In this document: positions 17,555-28,493 of the stretch, piece by piece
Position numbering within the stretch: the first letter of the stretch is position 1
Layout of the letters: each line of letters opens with the position of its first letter
DNA from: Enterobacter sp. RHBSTW-00994
Lineage (GTDB): Bacteria; Pseudomonadota; Gammaproteobacteria; Enterobacterales; Enterobacteriaceae
Length of the DNA: 64,000 bases
Assembly (NCBI RefSeq): GCF_013782625.1
Contig: NZ_CP056199.1
Span: 452,588 to 516,587, forward strand
Direction: 5' to 3'
Notes under the pieces: model-generated
Databases searched by the model: none
What the model was told of the DNA's origin: nothing
Seen by the model: the letters and a program-made list of their open reading frames with translations, nothing else
Translations under genes and position numbers: made by a program

Positions 17555-18892
17555 TTACGCCGCCGCGTTTTCTTCCGCATCTGGCAGTTTCGGAACCAGC
17601 ACCGTCGGTTTATTATCGATTCGCGTCACCAGCAGCTGATCTATACGGTAGTTATCAATATCTACCACCTCAAACTTGTAGCCGGAGAACTTCACTGAGT
17701 CGGTACGTTTCGGGATTTTCCGCAGCATAAACATCATAAAGCCGCCAATGGTCTCGTAGTTACCCGACTGCGGGAATTCATCGATATCCAGCACACGCAT
17801 CACGTCTTCAATCGGTGTCCCGCCATCGATAAGCCATGAGTTCTCATCACGCTGCACAATTTGTTCTTCCAGGCCCTGGCCTACCAGGTCACCCATTAGC
17901 GTGGTCATCACGTCGTTCAGGGTAATAATACCCACAACAAGTGCGTATTCGTTCATGATAACCGCAAAGTCTTCACCGGCGGTTTTGAAACTTTCCAGCG
18001 CTTCAGAGAGCGTCAGAGTGTCCGGCACAATCAGTGTATTGCGGATCTGTACTCCGCTGTTCAGCGCCAGACTTTGGTTTGCCAGAACGCGGTTCAGCAG
18101 GTCTTTAGAGTCAACGTAGCCAATGATGTGGTCAATATCTTCATTGCAGACCAGGAACTTGGAGTGCGGATGTTCCGCCACTTTGCTCTTCAGGCTCTGT
18201 TCGTCTTCGTGCAGATCGAACCAGATGATATTTTCGCGACCGGTCATGGATGACGGCACAGTGCGGGATTCCAGTTCAAACACGTTCTCAATCAGTTCAT
18301 GTTCTTGCTTACGCAATACGCCAGCCAGTGCGCCAGCTTCCACCACGGCATAGATATCATCAGAGGTGATGTCATCTTTACGTACCATCGGCAGTTTAAA
18401 GATGCGGAATATCACGTTAGCCAGTCCGTTGAAGAACCATACCAGCGGGCGGAACACAAACAGGCAGAAGCGCATCGGGTTGATGATACGCAAAGCAACA
18501 GCTTCTGGCGCAATCATACCGATGCGTTTCGGGGTCAGGTCGGCGAACAAAATAAACAGGCCAGTGACCAGTGAGAAGGAGAGAATAAAGCTCAACTGCT
18601 CGGCCAGTTCTGCGGACATGTATTGAATAAAGAGGCTATGAAACGCCGGGGAAAATGCTGCATCACCCACGATACCGCCCAAAATAGCGACCGCGTTCAG
18701 GCCAATTTGCACCACGGTAAAGAACATACCTGGGTTTTCCTGCATTTTCAGAATGCGGGATGCATTGATGTTGCCTTCATCGGCAAGCAGCTTCAGTTTA
18801 ATTTTACGGGACGCGGCCAGTGAGATCTCAGATATCGAGAAAAATGCACTGACGGCAATGAGGCAAAGTATTACTAAAATACTGTTTAACAT
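17555..18892 (-). CDS. ytfL: Inner-membrane CNNM/CorC-type protein YtfL (PaeA)
   Basis: A 445-residue protein with an N-terminal DUF21 transmembrane domain (about 1-190, four hydrophobic segments), a CBS pair (about 205-335) and a C-terminal CorC/HlyC domain (about 350-430). It matches E. coli YtfL, reported as PaeA, needed for export of cadaverine and putrescine in stationary phase. Other family members act in Mg2+/Co2+ export, so ion transport is an alternative. Convergent with ytfK; the 212-bp gap on its upstream side shows no gene. Confidence 0.94.
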   Translation of the reverse strand: MLNSILVILCLIAVSAFFSISEISLAASRKIKLKLLADEGNINASRILKMQENPGMFFTVVQIGLNAVAILGGIVGDAAFSPAFHSLFIQYMSAELAEQLSFILSFSLVTGLFILFADLTPKRIGMIAPEAVALRIINPMRFCLFVFRPLVWFFNGLANVIFRIFKLPMVRKDDITSDDIYAVVEAGALAGVLRKQEHELIENVFELESRTVPSSMTGRENIIWFDLHEDEQSLKSKVAEHPHSKFLVCNEDIDHIIGYVDSKDLLNRVLANQSLALNSGVQIRNTLIVPDTLTLSEALESFKTAGEDFAVIMNEYALVVGIITLNDVMTTLMGDLVGQGLEEQIVQRDENSWLIDGGTPIEDVMRVLDIDEFPQSGNYETIGGFMMFMLRKIPKRTDSVKFSGYKFEVVDIDNYRIDQLLVTRIDNKPTVLVPKLPDAEENAAA

Positions 18893-19104
18893 AGTTTATC
18901 CGGCCTAACGCCAGATCCTCGGAAGGGAAGTTAATTACATTTGTGTGAAAACACATAGAACGTCAGCTCGTAGCGTTGAGCTGATTATTTCAGCGGGTAG
19001 TATAGCGTAAGAGTATGTAAATCTGCCAGAGGTCACATTTTAGCGGGAAATCGGTCGAAATTTGAGGCCAGGTCATGTCCGTATTGACCTGGCCTGAGTG
19101 ATAA

Positions 19105-19746
19105 TCAGGCGAGTTGAGGGGGAAGGCATACGCCTATGCCACCAATGCCGCAGTAGCCATATGGGTTTTTATGCAGATACTGCTGGTGGTCATCCTCTGC
19201 GTAGTAAAACGGGGTAGCGGTGACAATCTCCGTAGTGACCTGACGCGAGTCACCTGCATCGCGCATCGCATTCTGGAAGCGTTCCAGGCTGGCATGGGCG
19301 GCGCTATCTTGCTCTGGTGTGAGCGGGTAGATGGCTGAACGATACTGGGTTCCGTGGTCGTTGCCCTGACGCATACCCTGCGCCGGGTCATGGTTTTCCC
19401 AGAACACCTGCAGCAGTTGCTCATAGCTCATGACGGACGGGGCGTAGACCACACGTACAGCTTCGGCATGACCCGTTTCGCCTGAACACACTTCACGGTA
19501 GGTTGGATTTGGCGTGTAGCCCCCGGTGTAGCCTGCTGCGGTGCTGTAAACACCAGGCAGTTGCCAGAACAGGCGTTCAACGCCCCAGAAACAGCCCATG
19601 GCGAAGAGGGCAATCTCCATCCCCTCCGGGACATGCGTCATCGAATGATCGTTAACGGCGTGTAATGTTGCGACTGGCATTGGGGTGTTCCGTCCCGGTA
19701 ATGCATCTGATTGAGAGATAAGATGCTTTTTGTCGAATAAACTCAC
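19105..19746 (-). CDS. msrA: Peptide methionine-S-sulfoxide reductase MsrA
   Basis: A 213-residue enzyme (E. coli 212). The active-site motif GCFWGVE has the catalytic C52; the resolving cysteines lie in the C-terminal [14 protein letters not shown]. It reduces the S-epimer of methionine sulfoxide in proteins, with thioredoxin as electron donor. Divergent from tamA. Confidence 0.97.
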   Translation of the reverse strand: MSLFDKKHLISQSDALPGRNTPMPVATLHAVNDHSMTHVPEGMEIALFAMGCFWGVERLFWQLPGVYSTAAGYTGGYTPNPTYREVCSGETGHAEAVRVVYAPSVMSYEQLLQVFWENHDPAQGMRQGNDHGTQYRSAIYPLTPEQDSAAHASLERFQNAMRDAGDSRQVTTEIVTATPFYYAEDDHQQYLHKNPYGYCGIGGIGVCLPPQLA

Positions 19747-19971
19747 GGTAGGGCCTCCCGGGCTGCGATGTTTCGGTTAAGGTTGTCACGAAGCGTTTAA
19801 TTGAACACAATAAATGCGCTGAATGAGTCTAGATTTAATCATAAGAAATATTTGGGTGTTAAACCCTTTTTCAACCCACCGATTGGGTTTTGGGCTATTA
19901 AGCCGTATTGAGCCGCGGAGCGGTACTTCATTTGCTTCCAGGGGTGGAAACAAGGATATTCAGGAGAAAAC

Positions 19972-21705
19972 GTGCCAAAGATCCGCCAGTTATGTTTGGT
20001 CAGTTTATTGCTGACAAGCGGAGTCGCCAGCGCGGCGAATGTCCGTTTGCAGGTTGAGGGGTTAACCGGGGCGCTGGAAAAAAACGTGCGTGCACAGTTG
20101 TCAACGATTCAAAGTGACGAGGTGACGCCGGACCGGCGTTTTCGTGCGCGTGTGGATGACGCAATCCGTGAAGGGTTGAAAGCGCTGGGCTACTACGAGC
20201 CCACCATCGATTTTGACCTCCGTCCGCCGCCGAAAAAGGGACGGCAGGTTCTGGTTGCACGTGTCTCACCAGGTGAACCCGTATTGATTGGCGGCACGGA
20301 TGTCGTGCTGCGCGGCGGTGCGCGCACCGATCGGGATTATCTGGATCTGCTCAGCACACGGCCAAAAATTGGTACGGTGCTGGATCACGGCGACTACGAT
20401 CATTTCAAAAAAGAGCTCACCACCGTTGCGTTGCGCAAGGGCTATTTCGACAGCCAATTCAATAAAAGCCAGTTGGGTGTTTCGCTGGACAGGCATCAGG
20501 CCTTCTGGGACATCGACTATGACAGCGGTGAACGATACCGCTTTGGCGATGTGACGTTTGAAGGCTCGCAAATCCGCGATGAGTATCTGCAAAACCTGAT
20601 CCCGTTTAAAAAGGGGGATTACTACCAGTCCAAAGATTTGGCCGAATTAAACCGTCGCCTGTCGGCGACCGGATGGTTTAACTCAGTGGTCGTTGCTCCC
20701 GAATTTGATGATGCCCGCAAAACAAAGGTGTTGCCGCTGCATGGCGTCGTTTCGCCACGCACCGAGAACACCATTGAAACCGGCCTGGGATATTCGACGG
20801 ACGTTGGCCCACGGGTGAAAGCCACCTGGAAAAAACCGTGGATGAACGCCTACGGCCATAGCCTGACGACCAGCGCCAGTATCTCTGCGCCTGAGCAGCA
20901 ACTGGATTTCAGCTATAAAATGCCACTGCTCAAAAACCCGCTTGAGCAGTATTACCTGCTACAGGGCGGCTTTAAACGCACCGATTTGAACGATACCGAG
21001 CAGGACTCCACCACGCTTGCCGTGTCACGGTACTGGGATCTCTCCAGCGGATGGCAGCGCGCCATTAACCTGCGCTGGAGTCTTGACCACTTTACGCAGG
21101 CAAACGTCACTAACACCACCATGCTGCTCTACCCTGGCGTCATGATCAGCCGCACTCGCTCGCGCGGTGGGTTAATGCCCGTCTGGGGGGATTCACAACG
21201 TTATTCGATCGATTACTCCAACACGGCCTGGGGCTCAGACGTTGATTTCTCCGTGGTCCAGGCACAGAACGTCTGGATCCGTACTCTTTATGATAGACAT
21301 CGCTTTGTGATGCGCGGCAACCTTGGCTGGATTGAAACCGGTGATTTTGAACGCGTTCCTCCAGACTTGCGTTTCTTTGCCGGGGGCGATCGCAGCATTC
21401 GTGGTTATAAGTACAAATCGATCTCGCCGGAAAATGATAAAGGCAAGTTGACGGGAGCATCCAAGCTGGCGACCGGCTCTCTGGAGTATCAGTACAACGT
21501 CACCGGAAAATGGTGGGGTGCGATGTTTGTTGATAGCGGCGAGGCGGTGAATGATATCCGTAAAAGCGATATTAAAACCGGCGCGGGTGTGGGGGTGCGC
21601 TGGCAGTCCCCTGTCGGGCCTATCAAGCTCGACTTCGCCGTTCCGGTAGGTGACAAAGACGAACACGGTTTACAGTTTTACATCGGTCTGGGGCCTGAAT
21701 TATGA
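19972..21705 (+). CDS. tamA: Translocation and assembly module subunit TamA
   Basis: A 577-residue Omp85-family outer-membrane protein (E. coli 577). It starts at GTG 19972 with AGGAGA upstream, has a signal peptide ending VASA, three POTRA domains to about residue 265, and a C-terminal 16-strand barrel with the conserved [11 protein letters not shown] loop and terminal FYIGLGPEL. With TamB it links inner and outer membranes and takes part in autotransporter assembly and phospholipid traffic. Its stop overlaps the tamB start (ATGA). Confidence 0.97.
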   Translation: MPKIRQLCLVSLLLTSGVASAANVRLQVEGLTGALEKNVRAQLSTIQSDEVTPDRRFRARVDDAIREGLKALGYYEPTIDFDLRPPPKKGRQVLVARVSPGEPVLIGGTDVVLRGGARTDRDYLDLLSTRPKIGTVLDHGDYDHFKKELTTVALRKGYFDSQFNKSQLGVSLDRHQAFWDIDYDSGERYRFGDVTFEGSQIRDEYLQNLIPFKKGDYYQSKDLAELNRRLSATGWFNSVVVAPEFDDARKTKVLPLHGVVSPRTENTIETGLGYSTDVGPRVKATWKKPWMNAYGHSLTTSASISAPEQQLDFSYKMPLLKNPLEQYYLLQGGFKRTDLNDTEQDSTTLAVSRYWDLSSGWQRAINLRWSLDHFTQANVTNTTMLLYPGVMISRTRSRGGLMPVWGDSQRYSIDYSNTAWGSDVDFSVVQAQNVWIRTLYDRHRFVMRGNLGWIETGDFERVPPDLRFFAGGDRSIRGYKYKSISPENDKGKLTGASKLATGSLEYQYNVTGKWWGAMFVDSGEAVNDIRKSDIKTGAGVGVRWQSPVGPIKLDFAVPVGDKDEHGLQFYIGLGPEL

Positions 21706-24700
21706 GTTTATGGAAGAAGATAAGCCTCGGGGTACTGATTTTTATCGTGCTGCTGCTCGGTACGGTGGCCTTTCTGGTCGGGACCACGACAGGTCTGCAT
21801 CTGCTGTTTAATGCGGCGAACCGCTGGGTTCCTGGGCTTGACATTGGTCAGGTTACAGGCGGCTGGCGCGACTTGCGTCTGAAGAACATTCGTTACGAAC
21901 AGCCTGGCGTGGCCGTTAACGCAGGTGAGTTTCATCTGGCAGTGAAGCTGAGTTGCTTGCGTGACAGCAGTCTGTGCGTAAACGACTTGTCGCTAAAAGA
22001 TGTCAATGTGGCGATAGATTCGAAAAAAATGCCGGCATCAGCGCCCGTAGCGGAGGAAGATAGTGGCCCGCTGAATCTCTCCACCCCATATCCGATTGCG
22101 CTTTACCGGGTGGCGCTGAATAACGTCAACATCAAAATCGACGACACGACCGTTTCGGTGATGGATTTCACGTCAGGCCTGCGCTGGCAGGAGAAAAACC
22201 TCACCCTGACGCCCACCTCCCTGCAGGGACTGCTGATTGCACTGCCGAAAGTGGCGAAAGTGGCGCAGGAAGAGATCGTCGAACCTAAGATCCAGAATCC
22301 ACAGCCGGAAGAAAAACCGCTGGGCGAGACGCTGAGCGAGCTCTTCTCGAAGCCCGTATTGCCTGAGATGACCGACGTTCACCTGCCGCTGAACCTCAAT
22401 ATTGAGGCATTTAAAGGCGAGCAGTTGCGACTGACGGGTGACACCGATCTGACGGTCTACAACATGCTGCTTAAAGTCAGCAGTATCGACGGCAACATGA
22501 AGCTTGATGCGCTGGATATTGATACTAATCAGGGCTCTGTTAACGCCACCGGTACTGCGTTACTGCGTGATAACTGGCCGGTGGATATCACCCTCAACAG
22601 CGCACTGAATATCGACCCGTTGAAGGGCGAAAAGGTGAAAGTGAAAGTCGGCGGTGCGCTGCGCGACAAGCTGGATGTGGGCATCAATCTTTCCGGTCCG
22701 GTGGATATGGTCCTGCGTGCGCAGACTCAACTGGCCGAAGCCGGATTGCCGATCAATGTTGATGTGGTTAGCCAGCAGTTGTACTGGCCATTTACCGGCG
22801 AAAAGCAGTTCCAGGCGGATGACCTGAAGTTGAAGCTGAGCGGCAAAATGACCGATTACACGCTGTCCTTCCGCACCGCGGTCAAAGGGCAGGGTGTGCC
22901 GCCTGCCACTATTACGCTGGATGCAAAAGGTAACGAAAAACAGGTCAATCTCGATAAACTGACGGTGGCGGCGCTGGAAGGAAAAACGGAACTGACTGCG
23001 CTGCTCGACTGGCAGCAGGCCATCAGCTGGCGCGGTGAGTTAAAACTGAGCGGCATCAACACCGCAAAAGAAGTGCCGGACTGGCCGTCAAAACTTGATG
23101 GCCTGATTAAAACACGCGGCAGTTTGTACGGCGGTAGCTGGCAGATGGATGTGCCGGAGATAAAAATCACCGGCAACGTGAAGCAGAATAAAGTCAACGT
23201 TGAAGGTTCGGTCAAAGGCAACAGCTATCTGCAATGGATCATCCCAGGGCTGCATGTTGCTCTGGGGCGTAATACTGCCGATATCAAAGGTGAGCTGGGC
23301 GTAAAAGATCTTAATCTTGATGCCACCATTGATGCACCGAATCTTGATAATGCCCTGCCAGGTTTGGGGGGGACAGCGAAAGGGCTGGTGAACGTTCGCG
23401 GTACGGTGGATGCCCCGCAACTGCTGGCGGATATTACGGCGAACAGCCTGCGCTGGCAGGAACTGTCTATTGCCCGCGTTCGCGTCCAGGGGGACGTAAA
23501 ATCTGCCGATCAAATCGGCGGGAATCTGAATTTGCGCGTGGAGCGCATTTCGCAACCTGATGTCAATATTGGCCTGGTGACACTGGATGCCAAAGGCAAT
23601 GAGAAACAGCACGAGCTCCAGTTGCGCGTGCAGGGGGAACCAGTGTCCGGGCAACTGCATTTGACCGGCAGTTTTGACCGCAAAGAGGAACGCTGGAGAG
23701 GGCAGTTGGATAACACCCGCTTCAACACCCCTGTGGGGCCGCTGGCGCTCTCCCGTTCTGTCGCGCTGGATTACCGTAATGCGGAACAGAAAATCAGTAT
23801 TGGACCGCATTGCTGGGTGAACCCAAATGCGGAGCTGTGTGTTCCGCAGACAATTGATGCCGGTGCGGAAGGCCGCGCGCAGATCACACTCAACCGCTTT
23901 GACCTCGCCATGCTGAAACCCTTTATGCCGGAGACCACGCAAGCCAGCGGCATCTTTAGCGGTAAAGCGGATGTGGCATGGGATATCACCAAAGAGGGGC
24001 TACCCCAGGGAAGTGTGACCCTTTCCGGGCGTAACGTGAAGGTGACGCAGGTCGTTAACGATGCGCCGCTGCCGGTAGCATTTGATACGCTGAACCTGAG
24101 CGCAGATCTACATAACAACCGCGCCGAGCTTGGCTGGTTGATTAAGCTGACCAACAACGGTCAGCTCGACGGAAAAGTGCAGATTACCGATCCGCAAGGA
24201 CGACGTAATCTGGGCGGCAACGTCAATATCCGCAACGTTAACCTGGCGATGGCGAATGCCATTTTCTCTCGTGGAGAAAAAGCCGCAGGGATGCTCAATG
24301 CCAATCTGCGTCTGGCAGGAAATGCGCAAAGCCCGCAACTGTTTGGGCAAATGCAGCTGAATGGTGTGGATATTGACGGCAACTTCATGCCGTTTGATAT
24401 GCAGCCAAGTCAGATTGCGATGAACTTTAATGGTATGAGCTCGACGCTTGCCGGGGTGGTACGTACTCAGCAAGGACAAATCAACCTGAGTGGTGACGCC
24501 GACTGGAGCCAGCTTGATAACTGGCGCGCACGTATCGCGGCGAAGGGCAGTAAAGTGCGTATTACTGTGCCACCAATGGTCCGCCTGGATGTGTCGCCGG
24601 ATGTGGTCTTTGAAGCTACGCCGAGCCTCTTCACTCTGGATGGCCGCGTGGACGTGCCGTGGGCGCGCATTGTGGTACATGACGTCCCGGAAAGCGCGGT

Positions 24701-25478
24701 GGGTGTCTCCAGCGATGAAGTTATGCTCAGTGATAATCTGAAACCGATCGAACAGAAGAGCGCGGGCATCCCGATCAATAGTAATCTTATTGTGCACGTG
24801 GGAAATAACGTGCGTCTCGATGCTTTTGGGCTGAAGGCGAGACTGACGGGCGATCTGAAAGTTGCGCAGGATAAACAGGGATTAGGTCTGAACGGGCAAA
24901 TCAATATCCCTGAAGGACGTTTCCACGCGTATGGTCAGGATCTGATTGTGCGTAAAGGTGAGCTGTTGTTCTCCGGCCCACCGGATCAACCACTGTTGAA
25001 TATCGAAGCGATCCGTAACCCTGATTCGACTGAAAACGAGGTGATTGCCGGTGTGCGTGTGACCGGGACCGCTGATGAACCGAAAGCCGAAATCTTCTCC
25101 GACCCGGCGATGTCTCAGCAGGAAGCGCTCTCTTACCTCCTGCGTGGGCAAGGTCTGGAAAGTGGTCAAAGTGACAGCGCAGCGATGACATCGATGTTAG
25201 TCGGCCTGGGGGTTGCACAAAGTGGTCAGGTTGTGGGTAAAATCGGCGAGACGTTTGGTGTAAGCAATCTGGCGCTGGATACCCAGGGCGTGGGTGACTC
25301 TTCGCAAGTGGTGGTCAGCGGCTATGTGCTGCCAGGTCTGCAGGTAAAATATGGTGTGGGGATCTTTGACTCACTGGCAACTCTCACGCTACGCTATCGC
25401 CTGATGCCTAAGCTATATCTGGAAGCAGTGTCTGGCGTAGACCAGGCACTGGATGTGCTCTATCAGTTTGAGTTTTAG
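21702..25478 (+). CDS. tamB: Translocation and assembly module subunit TamB
   Basis: A 1258-residue AsmA-like protein (E. coli 1259). One N-terminal signal anchor (about 7-29) holds it in the inner membrane; the long beta-taco body crosses the periplasm, and the C-terminal DUF490 domain (about 920-1258, ending LDVLYQFEF) contacts TamA. It is thought to conduct lipids between membranes and to assist TamA. ATG 21702 overlaps the tamA stop by 4 bp, so the two are translationally coupled. Confidence 0.97.
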   Translation: MSLWKKISLGVLIFIVLLLGTVAFLVGTTTGLHLLFNAANRWVPGLDIGQVTGGWRDLRLKNIRYEQPGVAVNAGEFHLAVKLSCLRDSSLCVNDLSLKDVNVAIDSKKMPASAPVAEEDSGPLNLSTPYPIALYRVALNNVNIKIDDTTVSVMDFTSGLRWQEKNLTLTPTSLQGLLIALPKVAKVAQEEIVEPKIQNPQPEEKPLGETLSELFSKPVLPEMTDVHLPLNLNIEAFKGEQLRLTGDTDLTVYNMLLKVSSIDGNMKLDALDIDTNQGSVNATGTALLRDNWPVDITLNSALNIDPLKGEKVKVKVGGALRDKLDVGINLSGPVDMVLRAQTQLAEAGLPINVDVVSQQLYWPFTGEKQFQADDLKLKLSGKMTDYTLSFRTAVKGQGVPPATITLDAKGNEKQVNLDKLTVAALEGKTELTALLDWQQAISWRGELKLSGINTAKEVPDWPSKLDGLIKTRGSLYGGSWQMDVPEIKITGNVKQNKVNVEGSVKGNSYLQWIIPGLHVALGRNTADIKGELGVKDLNLDATIDAPNLDNALPGLGGTAKGLVNVRGTVDAPQLLADITANSLRWQELSIARVRVQGDVKSADQIGGNLNLRVERISQPDVNIGLVTLDAKGNEKQHELQLRVQGEPVSGQLHLTGSFDRKEERWRGQLDNTRFNTPVGPLALSRSVALDYRNAEQKISIGPHCWVNPNAELCVPQTIDAGAEGRAQITLNRFDLAMLKPFMPETTQASGIFSGKADVAWDITKEGLPQGSVTLSGRNVKVTQVVNDAPLPVAFDTLNLSADLHNNRAELGWLIKLTNNGQLDGKVQITDPQGRRNLGGNVNIRNVNLAMANAIFSRGEKAAGMLNANLRLAGNAQSPQLFGQMQLNGVDIDGNFMPFDMQPSQIAMNFNGMSSTLAGVVRTQQGQINLSGDADWSQLDNWRARIAAKGSKVRITVPPMVRLDVSPDVVFEATPSLFTLDGRVDVPWARIVVHDVPESAVGVSSDEVMLSDNLKPIEQKSAGIPINSNLIVHVGNNVRLDAFGLKARLTGDLKVAQDKQGLGLNGQINIPEGRFHAYGQDLIVRKGELLFSGPPDQPLLNIEAIRNPDSTENEVIAGVRVTGTADEPKAEIFSDPAMSQQEALSYLLRGQGLESGQSDSAAMTSMLVGLGVAQSGQVVGKIGETFGVSNLALDTQGVGDSSQVVVSGYVLPGLQVKYGVGIFDSLATLTLRYRLMPKLYLEAVSGVDQALDVLYQFEF

Positions 25479-25480
25479 CA

Positions 25481-25825
25481 ATGCGAATATTTGTTTACGG
25501 CAGTTTACGCACCAAGCAGGGCAACAGTCACTGGATGACGAACGCCCAGTTGCTGGGAAATTACAATATCGAGAACTACCAGTTGTACAGTCTGGGCCAC
25601 TATCCAGGCGCCGTTCCGGGAAATGGAACAGTACAGGGTGAAGTTTATCGTATTGATAATGCCACGCTTGCCGAACTTGATGCCTTGCGCACCAGGGGCG
25701 GTGAATACGCTCGCCAGTTGATCCAGACGCCATACGGGAGTGCATGGATGTACGTGTACCAACGTCCGGTCGAAGGGCTAACGCGGATTGAAAGCGGTAA
25801 CTGGTTAGACAGAGACCAGTACTGA
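25481..25825 (+). CDS. ytfP: Gamma-glutamylcyclotransferase-fold protein YtfP
   Basis: A 114-residue protein (E. coli YtfP 113) of the AIG2-like/GGCT fold, with the substrate-loop motif VYGSLR at about 4-9 and the acidic residue in RGGEYAR. It begins 2 bp after the tamB stop and is the third gene of the tamA-tamB-ytfP unit. Enzymatic activity is not established. A two-way terminator follows. Confidence 0.94.
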   Translation: MRIFVYGSLRTKQGNSHWMTNAQLLGNYNIENYQLYSLGHYPGAVPGNGTVQGEVYRIDNATLAELDALRTRGGEYARQLIQTPYGSAWMYVYQRPVEGLTRIESGNWLDRDQY

Positions 25826-25830
25826 AAAAA

Positions 25831-25860
25831 AACAACGCCACCGTAAGGTGGCGTTGTTTT
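25831..25860 (+). terminator. Two-way terminator between ytfP and second chemoreceptor gene
   Basis: Stem AACAACGCCACC (25831-25842)/GGTGGCGTTGTT (25847-25858), loop GTAA, preceded by a run of A and followed by T, so it works for both convergent genes. Confidence 0.92.
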
Positions 25861-27444
25861 TTAGACCGTTTCCTGTCGCAGCTTAAAGAGTTGCACCGTA
25901 TCCAGAAGCTGCTCGGCCTGACGATGCATCGCCTGTGCCGCCGCTGATGACTCCTGGGACAATGTGGCATTCTGCTGTGTCGCCGTGTCCATATGCGTTA
26001 CCGCAACATTCACCTGATCGATTCCGGTGCTTTGCTCATGGCTGGCATGTGAAATCGCCTCGATCAATTCACTGACCTTGCTCACGCTGTGCAGGATATC
26101 CGCCATCGCTGCGCCTGCCTGTTTCACCTGGCCGTTACCGTCATCAATACGGCTCACCGAACGATCAATCAACACGCGAATATCTTTGGCAGCAGCGGAA
26201 GAACGCTGTGCGAGGGCGCGAACTTCAGCGGCAACGACGGCGAAACCACGTCCCTCGGTTCCCGCGCGTGCGGCTTCGACGGCAGCGTTAAGCGCCAGAA
26301 TATTGGTCTGGAACGCGATGCTGTCGATCATACTGATAATCGTATTGATTTCGCTGGAGAAGGTGTGGATTTCGCTCATGGTCTGCACCGCACGCTCAAC
26401 CGCTTCTTCACCCTGACGCGCGAACTGACGCGCGTTGCGGGCCAGGTCACTGGCCGTTCGTGAGTTTTCAGCGTTGCTTTTCACCACGGAGGTCAGCTGT
26501 TCCATCGATGCGGCAGTTTGCTCCAGCGCGCTGGCTTGTGCCTCATTTCGTGATGACAGCTCATGGCTCCCGCTGGCAATTTGCGCAGACGCCGTGGCGA
26601 TGGTTTCTGTGCCGCTGCGCACACCGGATACGATGCGGGTGAGGTTTTCGTTCATCTCCTGTAGCGCGCGCATCAGCTCAGCGGTCTCATCACGGCCCAC
26701 AACGGTAAAGCGAGATTGCAGATCGCCTGCGGCAACGGTACGCGCGATGCTGACAGCCTGAGCCAGTGGACGGGTAATACTGCGAATCAGCCACCAGGTC
26801 ACGAGCATCCCCGCAGCCAGCGTCAGTAACATGGCAAGCATCAGCATCCATTTTGTTTCCTGATACTTCGCCTGATTCTGAGCGATCGTCTGCTGGTGGA
26901 GCGTTTGTGCATGTTGCAGTGTGCGGGCCACCACCTCATCAATCATTTTGGTGGGTTCCCGGTCAATCCCCGTGACAAGCTTGTCGACACGCTGTGTGCT
27001 GGTGGCATCCCCTGTTTGATAGGAGGCCAGTGCAGCCAGGTATTTTTGCTCAAGCCCGGCGTGGATTTCGCGTGTTGCCAGCACCTGCTGGTTATCCATG
27101 CCAATTTTTGGCAGAAGTTCACTCAGATGCGACAACAGCGTCTGGGTGTTTTTACTCTCGGTGATAAACGCATTTTTATACTTATCAAACGCCTCCTGTC
27201 CCTGAGCGCCACGAATGAGCGTGTTTTTCCACTCCTGAACCTGAATTTTGAATTGAACCTGAGCGTTTCTCGCGGTATCGATGCTGTCGGTGATGGTTTG
27301 TTCCATCGCCATAATCTGTTCGTTTTGCGCCCGGCTGTCGCTGTTAATCACCAGGCCACGCAGGCCGATAAAGAGCGTCGCAAGCAGCAGAAGCGACGCC
27401 AAAAGCCCCAGGCGTTGTCCAATAGTGAGTGTATTGAGTTTCAT
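25861..27444 (-). CDS. Methyl-accepting chemotaxis protein, second copy
   Basis: A 527-residue chemoreceptor: TM1 about 9-31, a periplasmic helical-bundle sensor of about 160 residues, TM2 about 198-220, HAMP, and the signalling coiled coil with the tip [23 protein letters not shown]. It ends LFKLRQETV and has no NWETF tail, so it would need help from a tail-bearing receptor for adaptation. The sensor lacks the Tsr/Tar arginine triad and its ligand is unknown. A sigma-28 promoter lies upstream. It stands where E. coli K-12 has the chpS-chpB toxin-antitoxin genes, between ytfP and ppa. Confidence 0.94.
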   Translation of the reverse strand: MKLNTLTIGQRLGLLASLLLLATLFIGLRGLVINSDSRAQNEQIMAMEQTITDSIDTARNAQVQFKIQVQEWKNTLIRGAQGQEAFDKYKNAFITESKNTQTLLSHLSELLPKIGMDNQQVLATREIHAGLEQKYLAALASYQTGDATSTQRVDKLVTGIDREPTKMIDEVVARTLQHAQTLHQQTIAQNQAKYQETKWMLMLAMLLTLAAGMLVTWWLIRSITRPLAQAVSIARTVAAGDLQSRFTVVGRDETAELMRALQEMNENLTRIVSGVRSGTETIATASAQIASGSHELSSRNEAQASALEQTAASMEQLTSVVKSNAENSRTASDLARNARQFARQGEEAVERAVQTMSEIHTFSSEINTIISMIDSIAFQTNILALNAAVEAARAGTEGRGFAVVAAEVRALAQRSSAAAKDIRVLIDRSVSRIDDGNGQVKQAGAAMADILHSVSKVSELIEAISHASHEQSTGIDQVNVAVTHMDTATQQNATLSQESSAAAQAMHRQAEQLLDTVQLFKLRQETV

Positions 27445-27489
27445 GTTTTCCCGTTCTGTGAAAATGCGATCGCGGTCACGTCACGGGAG

Positions 27490-27516
27490 GTATCGACCTG
27501 CGGCAGGCAGACTTTA
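27490..27516 (-). promoter_or_regulatory. Sigma-28 promoter of second chemoreceptor gene
   Basis: On the minus strand: TAAA (27516-27513), 15-bp spacer, GTCGATAC (27497-27490), six of eight matching the FliA -10 consensus with ideal spacing. It lies about 46 bp before the start. Confidence 0.78.
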
Positions 27517-27614
27517 AGGGGGGAAAGCAGGGGTAAGGCAGGAAAAAAGCGCTATCTAATTAATATCGTGAGACAAAATATCTTTATGACGTTTTTGTGA
27601 TAATTTCAGCCTAC

Positions 27615-27639
27615 AAAAAAGCCCCGACTGGCGGGGCTT
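27615..27639 (-). terminator. Terminator of ppa
   Basis: On the minus strand stem GCCCCG/CGGGGC (27637-27632 with 27626-27621), extended by AA/TT, loop of 5, then six U. It is 18 bp after the ppa stop. Confidence 0.9.
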
Positions 27640-27656
27640 AGAAACAGGGGGCAGAA

Positions 27657-28184
27657 TTACTTCTTAGCGCGTTCGAAGGACGCAATGATTTCAGCTTTCG
27701 CAGCTTCAGCATTGTCCCAACCGTCAACTTTAACCCATTTGCCTTTTTCGAGATCTTTGTAGTGCTCGAAGAAGTGAGTGATCTGTGCTTTCAGCAATTC
27801 TGGCAGGTCGTTCACATCTTTGATGTGATCGTACTCTTTGCTCAGTTTGGTGTGCGGTACAGCAACCAGTTTCGCATCTTCACCAGATTCGTCGGTCATT
27901 TTCAGAACGCCAACTGGACGGCAGCGGATCACTGAACCAGGTTCCAGTGGGTACGGCGTTGGGACCAGAACGTCAACCGGGTCACCGTCCAGAGACAGGG
28001 TGTGGTTGATGTAGCCGTAGTTGCACGGATAGAACATCGCGGTAGACATGAAACGGTCAACGAACAGTGCGCCGCTCTCTTTGTCCACTTCGTATTTGAT
28101 TGGATCTGCGTTAGCCGGGATTTCGATAACAACGTAGATGTCTTCTGGCAGTTCTTTACCCGCAGGGACGTTGAGTAAGCTCAT
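27657..28184 (-). CDS. ppa: Inorganic pyrophosphatase
   Basis: A 175-residue family I soluble pyrophosphatase. The active-site signature DGDPVDVLV carries the three metal-binding aspartates; ERxK-like basic residues are also present. It hydrolyses pyrophosphate in the cytoplasm and pulls biosynthetic reactions forward. ATG 28184 gives the family N-terminus MSLLNVPAG. Divergent from ytfQ over a 309-bp gap that holds the ytfQ operator described below. Confidence 0.97.
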   Translation of the reverse strand: MSLLNVPAGKELPEDIYVVIEIPANADPIKYEVDKESGALFVDRFMSTAMFYPCNYGYINHTLSLDGDPVDVLVPTPYPLEPGSVIRCRPVGVLKMTDESGEDAKLVAVPHTKLSKEYDHIKDVNDLPELLKAQITHFFEHYKDLEKGKWVKVDGWDNAEAAKAEIIASFERAKK

Positions 28185-28400
28185 GTCTGTGTCCTTTAAA
28201 ATGTATGGTAAACAAGTGGCAGGTATTATAGCCAACTCGCGCTGAAAGTCTTCGCCTGTTTTCGCCTTCTCTCTCCGTTCATCCCACTTTTCAGACCGAT
28301 TCCATGACAGGAAAATCCATAAACTCAGCTGCATTTTTCATGGCTGAATGAAAGCGATTACAAACTTGTGATTAACGTTTTATTCACTTTTCTGAAGTGT

Positions 28401-28439
28401 GATGTAACGCAATCCGTTACATCTCGCATTGTCTATAGT
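28401..28439 (+). promoter_or_regulatory. Inverted-repeat operator and -10 of ytfQ
   Basis: GATGTAACG (28401-28409) and CGTTACATC (28415-28423) are a perfect 9-5-9 inverted repeat. TATAGT (28434-28439) is a good -10, and the repeat covers the -35 position, where no clear -35 hexamer is seen. That geometry suits a repressor or an activator-dependent promoter. The regulator is not identified. Confidence 0.65.
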
Positions 28440-28493
28440 TTTTTCGCAGAACATCTTTTATCCAACAATAATCTACCCTACGAGGACGCACTT

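Noticed and set aside
23088..23942. 284-codon frame antisense to tamB
   Set aside because: No start signal and no family resemblance; tamB is intact on the other strand.
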